From Rhodocyclales bacterium (GTDB taxonomy: Bacteria; Pseudomonadota; Gammaproteobacteria; Burkholderiales; Rhodocyclaceae): 7,080 nt of DNA. Location of the stretch: positions 1-7,080 of the forward strand of contig JAJTBM010000153.1 of the NCBI GenBank assembly GCA_021286885.1. The letters are read 5' to 3'. Each line of letters begins with the position of its first letter. The first letter of the stretch is position 1. This document shows positions 1 to 7,080 of this stretch, piece after piece. The position numbers and the translations under genes are program-made. The notes under the pieces are model-generated. The model was not told the DNA's origin, made no database searches, and was given only the letters and a program-made list of their open reading frames with translations.

Positions 1-63
1 GCCCTGTCGATTCTGGCACTGGATTTTGTAATGACGTCTTTCATGTTCCGAGGTCAATCATGA
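1..63 (+). CDS. mlaE: MlaE, ABC permease of the Mla phospholipid transporter (C-terminal end only)
   Basis: Only the last 20 codons and the stop are present; the gene starts outside the window. The tail reads ALSILALDFVMTSFMFRGQS, a hydrophobic final helix. It resembles the end of E. coli MlaE, where a similar L-D-F-V-L-T-x-L-M-F stretch precedes the terminus. MlaE is the inner-membrane permease of the MlaFEDB complex, which moves phospholipids between the inner membrane and the periplasmic carrier MlaC. The stop codon overlaps the mlaD start by four bases (ATGA), so the two are probably translationally coupled. The piece is too short for domain evidence, so the call rests on this similarity and on the mlaD gene directly behind it. 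Confidence 0.85.
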   Translation, partial: ALSILALDFVMTSFMFRGQS

Positions 64-536
64 ACCGCACCGTACTCGATCTGTGGGTCGGCGTTTTTGT
101 GGCGATGGGTATCGCCGCGCTGCTTTTCCTGGCCCTCAAGGTGGGCAGCATTTCCGGTTCGGAGATTCAGTCCCCCTATACCCTCAAGGCCCGTTTCGAC
201 AACATCGGCGGGCTCAAGGCCCGGGCCCCGGTCAAGAGCTCGGGCGTGGTGGTGGGCCGGGTGAGCGAAATTCGTTACGACGCTGAACATTTCCAGGCAG
301 AAGTGGTCTTCAGCGTGGATGGCCGCTACAAGTTCCCGGTCGATACCTTCGCCAACATCAATACGTCCGGCCTGCTGGGCGAACAGTACCTGGGCCTGGA
401 GCCCGGGGGCGAGGATAAAACCCTTCAGCCCGGGGACGAGGTGCGCAAGACCCAGTCGGCCATCGTGCTCGAAAAACTGATCAGCCAGTTCATGTTCAAC
501 AAGGCGGCCGAAGGAGAGAGCGCTCCGGCCAAGTGA
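60..536 (+). CDS. mlaD: MlaD, MCE-domain substrate-binding protein of the Mla transporter
   Basis: The product is 158 aa, somewhat shorter than E. coli MlaD. Residues about 9-27 form one membrane-spanning anchor with a short cytoplasmic N-terminus. Residues about 38-117 form the single MCE domain, including the FDNIGGLKARAPVKSSGVVVG region (about 46-66) and the GLLGEQYLGLEPG segment (104-116) typical of the family. A short tail rich in Ala, Glu and Lys follows. Family members form a hexameric ring on MlaE in the periplasm; the ring has a hydrophobic pore through which lipids pass to or from MlaC. The start is supported by GAGGT at 50-54, five bases upstream, and by the ATGA overlap with mlaE. 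The gene lies in an operon with mlaE before it and mlaA after it. Confidence 0.95.
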   Translation: MNRTVLDLWVGVFVAMGIAALLFLALKVGSISGSEIQSPYTLKARFDNIGGLKARAPVKSSGVVVGRVSEIRYDAEHFQAEVVFSVDGRYKFPVDTFANINTSGLLGEQYLGLEPGGEDKTLQPGDEVRKTQSAIVLEKLISQFMFNKAAEGESAPAK

Positions 537-550
537 GGCTGCCCCATCCC

Positions 551-576
551 AGGAGAGTGCCGTGCAAGCCACGGCA
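551..576 (+). promoter_or_regulatory. Shine-Dalgarno-like AGGAGA followed by a perfect hairpin, upstream of mlaA
   Basis: In the 50-base gap between the mlaD stop and the chosen mlaA ATG (587), AGGAGA at 551-556 is the only strong purine-rich motif. Linearly it lies 30 bases from the ATG, too far to act directly. Between them is a perfect 7-bp inverted repeat: TGCCGTG at 558-564, loop CAAGC at 565-569, CACGGCA at 570-576. If this stem forms, AGGAG comes to lie about 12 unpaired bases from the ATG. The repeat is seen in the sequence; its role as a split ribosome-binding site is inference. Confidence 0.5.
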
Positions 577-586
577 GACCAGCACC

Positions 587-1411
587 ATGAACCACATTCA
601 TCCTACCGCCGCCCGCTACCGCAGCCTGCTGGCCCCCCTGGCCCTGAGCCTGGGGCTGGCCGCCTGTGCAAGCCCCGGGGGGCATCCCCAAGACCCCCTG
701 GAGCCCATGAACCGGGCCACCTTCCGGTTCAATGACACCGTGGATACCTACGCCCTGCGTCCGGTGGCCCAGGTGTATGCAGAGGCCCCCCTGCCGGTGC
801 GTACCGGCGTTGCCAACTTCTTTGGCAACATCCGGGATGTCTGGACGGGTGTTAACAATGTTCTCCAGGGCAAGCCCCTGGATGGCGTGTCCGACTTTGG
901 TCGGGTGCTGGTGAACAGCACCATCGGGATGCTCGGGGTGTTTGACGTGGCCACCGACATGGGGCTGGAAAAGCACGACGAAGACCTGGGCCAGACCCTC
1001 GCCGTGTGGGGCGTGGGCGATGGGCCTTACCTCGTGTTGCCTTTCCTCGGGCCCAGCACCGTGCGGGATAGCGTGGCTCTGATCGGTGACTGGTCGGCTG
1101 ATCCCGTAGGTTATGTAGAGGATATTCCCACGCGTAACAGCCTGCGGGCGTTACGCATCGTGAATGCCCGGGCCGGTCTGCTGGGGGCGGATGAAGCCGC
1201 CAATCAGGCGGCCCTCGACAAATACGAATACTTCCGTAGTTTCTATCTGCAATATCGGCGTAACCAGGTTTACGACGGCCAGCCGCCCCGTATCAAAGAC
1301 CCGGACGATGAAGCCGGGCTGGACGATGCGCCCGAGACCCCGAGCGCTGCCTTGAAGCTGGATGCCCAGCCTCTGGCTGCTTCCGTGGCCCCTGTGGAGA
1401 ACCCCCAATGA
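587..1411 (+). CDS. mlaA: MlaA (VacJ), outer-membrane phospholipid-removing lipoprotein
   Basis: The product is 274 aa from this start. Residues 1-26 form a lipoprotein signal peptide (RYRSLLAPLALSLGLAA) ending at lipobox LAAC, with Cys27 the predicted lipidated residue. The mature protein opens with the family hallmark DPLEPMNRATFRFN (about 36-49) and continues with the conserved core NFFGNIRDVWTGVNNVLQGK, then VNSTIGMLGVFDVA and GPYLVLPFLGPSTVRD. In E. coli, MlaA sits with porins as a ring in the outer membrane, removes mislocalised phospholipid from the outer leaflet and passes it to MlaC. The last 40 residues or so (about 235-274) are acidic and Ala/Pro-rich, look disordered and are not part of the conserved fold. 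A GTG at 533, overlapping the mlaD stop as GTGA, is an alternative in-frame start. It would add 18 polar, basic and proline-rich residues before the signal peptide, so I prefer 587. The 3' end overlaps mlaC by four bases. Confidence 0.93.
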   Translation: MNHIHPTAARYRSLLAPLALSLGLAACASPGGHPQDPLEPMNRATFRFNDTVDTYALRPVAQVYAEAPLPVRTGVANFFGNIRDVWTGVNNVLQGKPLDGVSDFGRVLVNSTIGMLGVFDVATDMGLEKHDEDLGQTLAVWGVGDGPYLVLPFLGPSTVRDSVALIGDWSADPVGYVEDIPTRNSLRALRIVNARAGLLGADEAANQAALDKYEYFRSFYLQYRRNQVYDGQPPRIKDPDDEAGLDDAPETPSAALKLDAQPLAASVAPVENPQ

Positions 1412-2058
1412 TGACGAAGACTCTGTTTCCCCGTGTTTCCCGCCTGTGTGCAGCCCTGGTGCTGAGCGCCGGTATGTCCATGTCCGTCCTGGCCGACACC
1501 CAGGCACCCGATGCCCTGGTCAAGAGCGTGACCGATGATGTGGTCACCATCGTGCGCCAAGATAAGGCCATCCAGTCCGGCGATACCCGCAAGGCCGTGG
1601 AACTGGTCGAAACCCGGGTGCTGCCCAACTTCGATTTTGCCCACATGACCCGCCTGGCCGTGGGCAAGGACTGGAAGCAGGCCACCCCGGAGCAGAAGAC
1701 CGCCCTGACCCAGGAGTTCAAAACCCTGCTGGTGCGCACCTACTCCAACGCCCTGACCCAGTACAAAAACCAGCAGATCGACTACAAGCCCTTCAAGGGC
1801 AAGCCCGAAGACACCGATGTGGTGGTACGCACCGAAGTGCGCCAGCCCGGTGCCAAGCCGGTGCAGCTCGACTACGCCCTGGAGCGTCAGGGGGATGCCT
1901 GGAAGGTGTACGACGTGATGGTGGCCGGGGTGAGTCTGGTGACCAACTACCGGGAAACCTTCGCCCAGGAAGTGCGCAACGGGGGCATTGACGGTCTGCT
2001 CAAGTCCCTGCGCGACAAAAACAAGCAGCTCGAATCCCAGGTGGCCGCCAAAAAATGA
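1408..2058 (+). CDS. mlaC: MlaC, periplasmic phospholipid shuttle
   Basis: The product is 216 aa, close to the usual MlaC length. Residues 1-29 are a Sec signal peptide: basic MMTKTLFPRVSR, a hydrophobic stretch to about 28, and likely cleavage after VLA before DTQAP. The remainder matches the MlaC/Ttg2D family (PF05494), with the recognisable parts ETRVLPNFDFAHMTRLAVGK, QEFKTLLVRTYSNAL and WKVYDVMVAGVSLVTNYRETF. MlaC carries one phospholipid molecule in a deep hydrophobic pocket between outer-membrane MlaA and inner-membrane MlaD. The start is an ATGATG pair. The first ATG overlaps the mlaA stop and has GGAG at 1396-1399, eight bases upstream; the second, at 1411, would shorten the protein by one residue. 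The 3' end overlaps mlaB by four bases. Confidence 0.95.
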   Translation: MMTKTLFPRVSRLCAALVLSAGMSMSVLADTQAPDALVKSVTDDVVTIVRQDKAIQSGDTRKAVELVETRVLPNFDFAHMTRLAVGKDWKQATPEQKTALTQEFKTLLVRTYSNALTQYKNQQIDYKPFKGKPEDTDVVVRTEVRQPGAKPVQLDYALERQGDAWKVYDVMVAGVSLVTNYRETFAQEVRNGGIDGLLKSLRDKNKQLESQVAAKK

Positions 2059-2336
2059 GCGATACGCCCGCCGGGTGCCTGAAACTGTCTGGCCCGCTCA
2101 CCCTGGCAGAGGTGGGCGGTCTGCTGGATGACGGGCGTGCCCAGATCGCCCAGGGCCTGCAAGTGCTAGACTTGTCGGCTGTCACCCAGGTGGATTCCGC
2201 CGCCCTGGCCCTGTTGCTGGCCTGGCTGCGTAGCGCCCGGGAAGCCGGGCGTTCCCTTTCCATTGTCGGCGCACCGCCGGCCCTGCAAAGTCTCGCGTCC
2301 CTCTACGACGTCGATTCCATCCTGCCCCTGGCCTGA
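2055..2336 (+). CDS. mlaB: MlaB, STAS-domain subunit of the Mla transporter
   Basis: The product is 93 aa, the normal size for a single STAS domain. The diagnostic part is a beta strand and loop, QVLDLSAVTQVDSAALALLL (36-55), in which Asp47-Ser48 occupies the conserved D-[ST] position of STAS proteins. This is followed by a helix and the strand SLSIVGAPPALQSLASLYDV. In E. coli MlaB binds the ATPase MlaF on the cytoplasmic side and is needed for assembly and activity of the complex. The start overlaps the mlaC stop (ATGA), with AGGTGG at 2039-2044, ten bases upstream. Its TGA stop forms the loop of the hairpin annotated at 2324-2350. Position and family agree, so the call is firm although STAS proteins are divergent. 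Confidence 0.92.
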   Translation: MSDTPAGCLKLSGPLTLAEVGGLLDDGRAQIAQGLQVLDLSAVTQVDSAALALLLAWLRSAREAGRSLSIVGAPPALQSLASLYDVDSILPLA

Positions 2337-2350
2337 GGCCCGGGGCTTTT
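2324..2350 (+). terminator. Terminator-like hairpin at the end of mlaB, loop formed by the stop codon
   Basis: The left arm GCCCCTGGCC (2324-2333) and right arm GGCCCGGGGC (2337-2346) pair at nine of ten positions, with one internal T/C mismatch. The loop is exactly the mlaB stop TGA (2334-2336). Four T residues follow directly (2347-2350), then CC. The stem is very GC-rich and its position suits intrinsic termination, but the T-tract is short, so partial read-through into the next gene is likely. It marks a possible boundary between the mla genes and the exporter genes. It could instead be a 3'-end stabiliser after RNA processing. Confidence 0.6.
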
Positions 2351-2361
2351 CCGGTTCTTCC

Positions 2362-3270
2362 ATGAAGTCTGTACCCGCAATCCGCGTGAGCGGCGTCACC
2401 AAGCGCTTTGGCAGCCTCCAGGCCCTGGGGGGCGTGGATCTGGAGATCCAGCAGGGCGAGTTCTTCGGCCTGCTGGGGCATAACGGCGCCGGCAAGACCA
2501 CCCTGATTTCCTCCCTCGCGGGCCTTAGCCGCCCGGATGGGGGCACCCTGGAGATCATGGGCCACGATGTGCAGCGGGATTACCGGGCTGCGCGCCTGGC
2601 GCTGGGGGTGGTGCCCCAGGAGCTGGTGTTTGACCCCTTCTTCTCGGTGCGCGAGATGCTGCGCATCCAGTCGGGCTATTTCGGCATCCGCAACAACGAC
2701 GACTGGATCGACGAACTCCTGCACCACCTGGACCTCACCGCCAAGGCCGAGGCCAACATGCGCATGCTCTCGGGCGGGATGAAGCGCCGGGCCCTGGTGG
2801 CCCAGGCCCTGGTCCATCGCCCGCCGGTCATCGTGCTGGACGAGCCGACCGCCGGGGTGGATGTGGGTTTGCGCCAAGGGCTGTGGCAGTTCATCCGCAA
2901 GCTCAATCAGGAAGGGCACACCATCGTACTGACCACCCACTACCTGGAAGAAGCCGAAACCCTGTGCGGGCGCATTGCCATGCTCAAGGCTGGCAAGGTG
3001 GTGGCCCTGGACAGCACCGCCAATCTGCTCCAGCGCTTTGCCCGGCGGGTGCTGGAAGTCACCCTTGCCGCGCCCCTGAGCCTCCCGCCGGCCCTGGCTG
3101 CCCGGGTGCTGAAGCAGGACGGCTTGCACTTCACCTTCGGGTTTGAGGCCTACGACGAAGTGGCCGGCCTGCTCGCTGCCCTGGCTGCTGCCGGGGGCCA
3201 CATCCACGACATGAATCTGGGCAAGCCCGACCTGGAACAGGTCTTTATGGGCGTGATGAACCAGAACTGA
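2362..3270 (+). CDS. yadG: YadG-type ABC transporter ATP-binding protein
   Basis: The product is 302 aa with one nucleotide-binding domain. Visible motifs are Walker A GHNGAGKTT (39-47), Q-loop VVPQE with Gln86, signature LSGGM (136-140), Walker B VIVLDE (156-161) with catalytic Glu161, D-loop AGVD (164-167) and switch His193 in TTHYLEEAE. The C-terminal part, about 215-302, ends in DLEQVFMGVM, as in the DrrA/YadG group of ABC-2 ATPases. Similarity to E. coli YadG is strong, including VPQE followed by an F-x-P-F segment and EPTAGVD-x-x-LR. It energises the membrane partner encoded immediately downstream. The substrate is not known for this family branch. ATG 2362 is chosen because the domain begins at about residue 6; earlier in-frame starts (a TTG at 2263) would overlap mlaB. 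No clear Shine-Dalgarno precedes it, since the upstream 25 bases are the hairpin arm and a pyrimidine stretch. Confidence 0.9.
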   Translation: MKSVPAIRVSGVTKRFGSLQALGGVDLEIQQGEFFGLLGHNGAGKTTLISSLAGLSRPDGGTLEIMGHDVQRDYRAARLALGVVPQELVFDPFFSVREMLRIQSGYFGIRNNDDWIDELLHHLDLTAKAEANMRMLSGGMKRRALVAQALVHRPPVIVLDEPTAGVDVGLRQGLWQFIRKLNQEGHTIVLTTHYLEEAETLCGRIAMLKAGKVVALDSTANLLQRFARRVLEVTLAAPLSLPPALAARVLKQDGLHFTFGFEAYDEVAGLLAALAAAGGHIHDMNLGKPDLEQVFMGVMNQN

Positions 3271-3291
3271 CAAAACTACGAGCCAAGGCCC

Positions 3292-4047
3292 ATGGAAGGT
3301 TTCAAGACCCTGCTGTACAAGGAGTGCCTGCGCTTCTGGAAAGTCGGTTTCCAGACCGTGCTGTCGCCGGTGCTCACCGCCGTGCTGTATCTGCTCATCT
3401 TCGGCCATGTGCTGGACGGCCACGTGGAGCCCCTGCCCGGAGTGGCCTACACCAGCTTTCTGGTGCCGGGCCTGGTGATGATGACCATCCTCCAGAACGC
3501 GTTTGCCAATAGTTCTTCGTCCCTGATCCAGAGCAAGATCACCGGCAACATCGTGTTCGTGCTGCTGCCGCCCATTTCTTACCGGGAGTTTTACGCCGCC
3601 TACGTGCTGGCCTCCATTGCCCGGGCCCTGCTGTGCGGGCTGGGCGTGCTGCTGGTGTCTTTGCCGTTTGCATCCTTCCCCTTTGCGGAGCCGGGCTGGA
3701 TTCTTGCTTTTTCCCTGGTGGGTGGGGCGTTTTTGGGCAGCCTTGGGGTGATCGCCGGGATCTGGGCGGACAAGTTCGACCAGCTGGCGGCCTTCCAGAA
3801 CTTCCTGATCATGCCGCTGACCATGCTCTCCGGCGTGTTCTATTCCATCCATTCGCTCCCGCCTTTCTGGCTGGGAGTGTCGCATTTCAACCCGTTTTTC
3901 TTCATGATTGACGGTTTCCGTTACGGGTTTTTCGGGGCCTCGGATGTCTCTCCGTGGATGAGCATCGGGGTCGTATCGGTCTGTTTTGTAGCGCTCGCCT
4001 TGTTAACCCTCCGGCTGTTGGCCCGGGGCTACAAGCTGCGGGCCTGA
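3292..4047 (+). CDS. yadH: YadH-type ABC-2 transporter permease
   Basis: The product is 251 aa with six predicted membrane helices at roughly 22-40, 52-72, 104-125, 137-158, 167-187 and 224-244, the normal layout of an ABC-2 permease (PF01061). Family landmarks are FLVPGLVMM (56-64), LIMPLTMLSGVFYSI (172-186) and LPPFWLGVSHFNPFFFMIDGFRYGFFG (189-215). The last segment closely parallels E. coli YadH. It is expected to pair as a dimer with the ATPase encoded 21 bases upstream and to export a hydrophobic or envelope-related substrate, but the substrate cannot be read from the sequence. AAGG at 3285-3288 is a weak, close ribosome-binding site three bases before the ATG. The stop codon is followed at once by the strong ribosome-binding site of ibaG. 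Confidence 0.9.
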   Translation: MEGFKTLLYKECLRFWKVGFQTVLSPVLTAVLYLLIFGHVLDGHVEPLPGVAYTSFLVPGLVMMTILQNAFANSSSSLIQSKITGNIVFVLLPPISYREFYAAYVLASIARALLCGLGVLLVSLPFASFPFAEPGWILAFSLVGGAFLGSLGVIAGIWADKFDQLAAFQNFLIMPLTMLSGVFYSIHSLPPFWLGVSHFNPFFFMIDGFRYGFFGASDVSPWMSIGVVSVCFVALALLTLRLLARGYKLRA

Positions 4048-4060
4048 GGAGGTTTACACC

Positions 4061-4300
4061 ATGTTTCCGGCAAACGAAGTCGAACGCCTGATCCGCGAAG
4101 GTCTGGCCTGTGATTACCTGAAGATTGAAGGCGATGACGGCACCCATTTTTCGGGTATCGTGGTGAGCGCCGTATTTGAAGGCAAGCCCCGGGTGCGTCA
4201 GCACCAGGCGGTGTATGCCACCCTGGGCAAGCTGATGGGCAACGAGATCCACGCCCTTCAACTGAGCACCTATACCCCTGCCCAGTGGGCAGCGTTTCAG

Positions 4301-4315
<15 letters not shown>
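4061..4315 (+). CDS. ibaG: IbaG, BolA-family iron-sulfur partner protein
   Basis: The product is 84 aa, the size of a full BolA-family protein. The fold is recognisable from DYLKIEGDDGTHFSGIVVS (18-36), then the central FEGKPRVRQHQAVYATLG (39-56) and the C-terminal IHALQLSTYTPAQW (63-76). BolA-family proteins bind monothiol glutaredoxins through a [2Fe-2S] cluster, and a His in the central helix-turn region is a usual ligand; His48 is the candidate here. The placement directly before murA and downstream of mla genes matches E. coli ibaG (yrbA) rather than bolA. An almost ideal ribosome-binding site, AGGAGG at 4047-4052, starts on the last base of the permease stop codon and lies eight bases before the ATG. 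This should give high translation independent of the upstream gene. Its exact cellular role is unclear in general; acid stress and iron-sulfur handling have been proposed for the E. coli protein. Confidence 0.9.
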
Positions 4316-5593
<1,278 letters not shown>

Positions 5594-5600
5594 CCCTGAA

Positions 5601-5642
5601 GCCGGGCCGTCCTGGGGGCGGCTCGGCTAAAATCGCTTTTTT
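5601..5642 (+). terminator. Possible intrinsic terminator between murA and hisG
   Basis: GCCGGGCCG (5601-5609) and CGGCTCGGC (5619-5627) form a 9-bp stem with eight Watson-Crick pairs and one G/T pair, with a nine-base loop. A run of six T residues follows at 5637-5642, but nine bases after the stem rather than directly, which weakens the terminator call. The intervening bases hold the proposed hisG -10 box. It would separate the envelope genes from the histidine genes. Confidence 0.4.
5628..5633 (+). promoter_or_regulatory. Candidate -10 box of a hisG promoter
   Basis: TAAAAT matches the sigma-70 -10 consensus TATAAT at five of six positions and is followed by CGC, a common context in GC-rich betaproteobacterial promoters. 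It lies 27 bases before the hisG start, which would give a leader of about 20 bases. No convincing -35 element is found 16-18 bases upstream, where the sequence is GC-rich hairpin. The gap contains no short open frame rich in His codons, so an enteric-style his leader attenuator is absent. Confidence 0.4.
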
Positions 5643-5660
5643 GCCAAGAAGATCACGACC

Positions 5661-6305
5661 TTGAACGGCATCACGCTCGCCCTTTCCAAGGGCCGAATTT
5701 TTGAAGAGACCCTGCCGCTGCTGGCTGCTGCCGGGATCACTCCGACCGACAACCCCGAAACCTCGCGCAAGCTGATCATCGGCACCAACCGCCCCGATGT
5801 GCAGTTGGTGATCGTGCGCGCCACCGATACGCCCACCTATGTCCAGTACGGCGCTGCCGACCTGGGCATCGCCGGGAAAGACGTGCTGCTCGAACACGGC
5901 AGCACCGGCCTCTACCAGCCCCTGGACCTGAACATCGCCAAGTGCCGGCTGTGTGTGGCCACCCCCAAGGATTTCGACTACGCCGCCGCCGTCAAGCGCG
6001 GGGCCCGCATCCGGGTTGCCACCAAGTATGTGAAGGCTGCCAAGGAGCACTTCGCCGCCAAGGGCATGCACGTGGATCTGATCAAGCTCTACGGCTCCAT
6101 GGAGCTGGCGCCCCTGGTGGGCCTGGCCGATGTGATCGTCGATCTGGTCTCCACCGGCGGCACCCTGCGCGCCAACAATCTGGTGGAAGTCGAAGAAATC
6201 ATGCCCATCAGTTCGCGCCTGGTTGTGAACCAGGCGTCCCTCAAGCTCAAGCACGCGCTGATTCAGCCCGTGCTGGATGCCTTTGCCGGAGCCATCAAGC
6301 CATGA
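5661..6305 (+). CDS. hisG: HisG, ATP phosphoribosyltransferase catalytic subunit (short form)
   Basis: The product is 214 aa. It condenses ATP with phosphoribosyl pyrophosphate, the first and usually feedback-controlled step of histidine synthesis. The N-terminus [16 protein letters not shown] (4-19) is typical. Residues 148-169, from Glu148 through [10 protein letters not shown], fit the HisG signature, with acidic Asp161 before the STGGT phosphoribosyl-binding loop (164-168). The chain stops soon after [10 protein letters not shown], so the C-terminal ACT-like regulatory domain of long-form HisG (about 300 aa) is missing. Short-form enzymes need the partner HisZ for activity and histidine inhibition; hisZ is not in this window. 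The start is TTG 5661. No in-frame ATG or GTG lies between it and the conserved N-terminus, and AAGAAG at 5646-5651 is a modest ribosome-binding site nine bases upstream. The stop overlaps hisD by four bases. Confidence 0.95.
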   Translation: MNGITLALSKGRIFEETLPLLAAAGITPTDNPETSRKLIIGTNRPDVQLVIVRATDTPTYVQYGAADLGIAGKDVLLEHGSTGLYQPLDLNIAKCRLCVATPKDFDYAAAVKRGARIRVATKYVKAAKEHFAAKGMHVDLIKLYGSMELAPLVGLADVIVDLVSTGGTLRANNLVEVEEIMPISSRLVVNQASLKLKHALIQPVLDAFAGAIKP

Positions 6306-7080
6306 CTGCCCTGATCCGTCGCCTCTCTTCCGCCGACCCCGGTTTCACCGCCACCCTGGACGCCCTGCTGGCCTTCGAGGGCAGCACCGATGCCGCCATC
6401 GAGCATGCGGTGACGGACATCCTGCACGCGGTGCGTACCCGTGGGGATGAGGCCGTGGTGGAGTTCACCCGCCGTTTCGACCGCCTCGACGCCGCCGACA
6501 TGGGCGCCCTGGAGCTGCCCCGGGCAGATCTGGAAGCCGCCCTCGCCAGCCTCAGCCCCGCCCAGCGGGAGGCCCTGGAGGCCGCCGCAGCCCGGGTGCG
6601 CAGCTATCACGAGCGTCAGCGCCTCGAATCCTGGCGCTACGCCGATGAAGCCCCCGGCATGGCCGGCACCTACCTGGGCCAGAAGGTCACGCCGCTGGAT
6701 CGGGTGGGCCTGTACGTGCCCGGTGGGCGCGCCTCCTACCCCAGCTCGGTGCTGATGAACGCCATTCCCGCCAAGGTGGCCGGGGTGGGCGAACTCATCA
6801 TGGTGGTGCCCACCCCCGGCGGTGAGCGCAACCCGCTGGTGCTGGCGGCGGCGGCCATTACCGGCGTGGATCGGGTGTTCACCATCGGTGGCGCCCAGGC
6901 CGTGGCCGCCCTGGCCTATGGCACCCAGACCATTCCCCAGGTGGACAAGATCGTCGGCCCGGGCAATGCCTATGTGGCCAGCGCCAAGCGCCGGGTGTTC
7001 GGCACCGTCGGGATCGACATGGTGGCCGGGCCTTCCGAAGTGCTGGTGATTTCCGACGGTTCCGGCAACCCCGACTGGGT
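6302..7080 (+). CDS. hisD: HisD, histidinol dehydrogenase (N-terminal part, runs off the window)
   Basis: The reading frame is open from ATG 6302 to the window end, giving 259 complete codons of the usual 430 or so. HisD oxidises L-histidinol to L-histidine in two NAD-dependent steps at a zinc site, the last reactions of the pathway. Family motifs are [20 protein letters not shown] (129-148), [16 protein letters not shown] (193-208), and [18 protein letters not shown] (217-234) followed by [13 protein letters not shown] (238-250). In E. coli numbering the zinc ligands begin at residue 259, so they lie beyond the window and cannot be checked. The ATG overlaps the hisG stop as ATGA, and GGAG at 6288-6291 is ten bases upstream, so the two genes form one translation-coupled unit. 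Confidence 0.96.
   Translation, partial: MTALIRRLSSADPGFTATLDALLAFEGSTDAAIEHAVTDILHAVRTRGDEAVVEFTRRFDRLDAADMGALELPRADLEAALASLSPAQREALEAAAARVRSYHERQRLESWRYADEAPGMAGTYLGQKVTPLDRVGLYVPGGRASYPSSVLMNAIPAKVAGVGELIMVVPTPGGERNPLVLAAAAITGVDRVFTIGGAQAVAALAYGTQTIPQVDKIVGPGNAYVASAKRRVFGTVGIDMVAGPSEVLVISDGSGNPDW

Noticed and set aside
533..586. mlaA starting at GTG 533, overlapping the mlaD stop
   Set aside because: The extra 18 residues (MRLPHPRRVPCKPRQTST) are polar, basic and proline-rich and would sit before a complete lipoprotein signal peptide. ATG 587 gives a standard 26-residue signal. It is not fully excluded, because the GTGA overlap resembles the other junctions.
2263..2361. ABC ATPase starting at TTG 2263
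   Set aside because: This would add 33 residues unlike the family, encoded out of frame within the mlaB coding region. The nucleotide-binding domain begins just after ATG 2362.
2182..3885. Minus-strand open frame of 567 codons opposite the YadGH-type genes
   Set aside because: Its translation is dominated by His, Gln, Gly and Arg with no domain pattern. It is the usual mirror of GC-rich codon usage on the opposite strand, and both plus-strand genes are unmistakable.

Overview
This GC-rich, tightly packed, plus-strand window looks chromosomal. It probably comes from a betaproteobacterium. The gene order (mla cluster, YadGH-type ABC exporter, ibaG, murA, hisG, hisD), the short-form HisG and the strong G/C preference at third codon positions all fit that group. 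A Rhodocyclales-like lineage is a guess, not something the sequence proves.

Layout: the window opens in the last codons of mlaE (1-63), then mlaD, mlaA, mlaC and mlaB follow (60-2336). Most of these genes overlap by four bases. Together with an mlaF expected just upstream, they encode the Mla machinery for phospholipid traffic between the inner and outer membranes. The outer-membrane lipoprotein gene mlaA is embedded between mlaD and mlaC, whereas in E. coli it is unlinked. A two-gene ABC-2 exporter closely resembling E. coli YadG/YadH comes next (2362-4047). It is followed by ibaG (BolA family, 4061-4315) and murA (4328-5578), which commits UDP-GlcNAc to peptidoglycan synthesis. E. coli has mlaFEDCB-ibaG-murA contiguous, so mlaA and the exporter pair are the additions here. 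After an 82-base gap containing two hairpins and a possible promoter, histidine biosynthesis begins with hisG (TTG start) and hisD, which runs off the window end.

The first nine genes have a common theme of envelope lipid and wall homeostasis. The his genes form a separate unit. I see no mobile element, CRISPR array, RNA gene or sign of horizontal transfer, and no protein family I would call new. The points worth a second look are at the junctions: a strong terminator-like hairpin whose loop is the mlaB stop codon, hairpins between a purine-rich Shine-Dalgarno-like motif and the start codon at mlaA and murA, and a terminator/promoter overlap before hisG.
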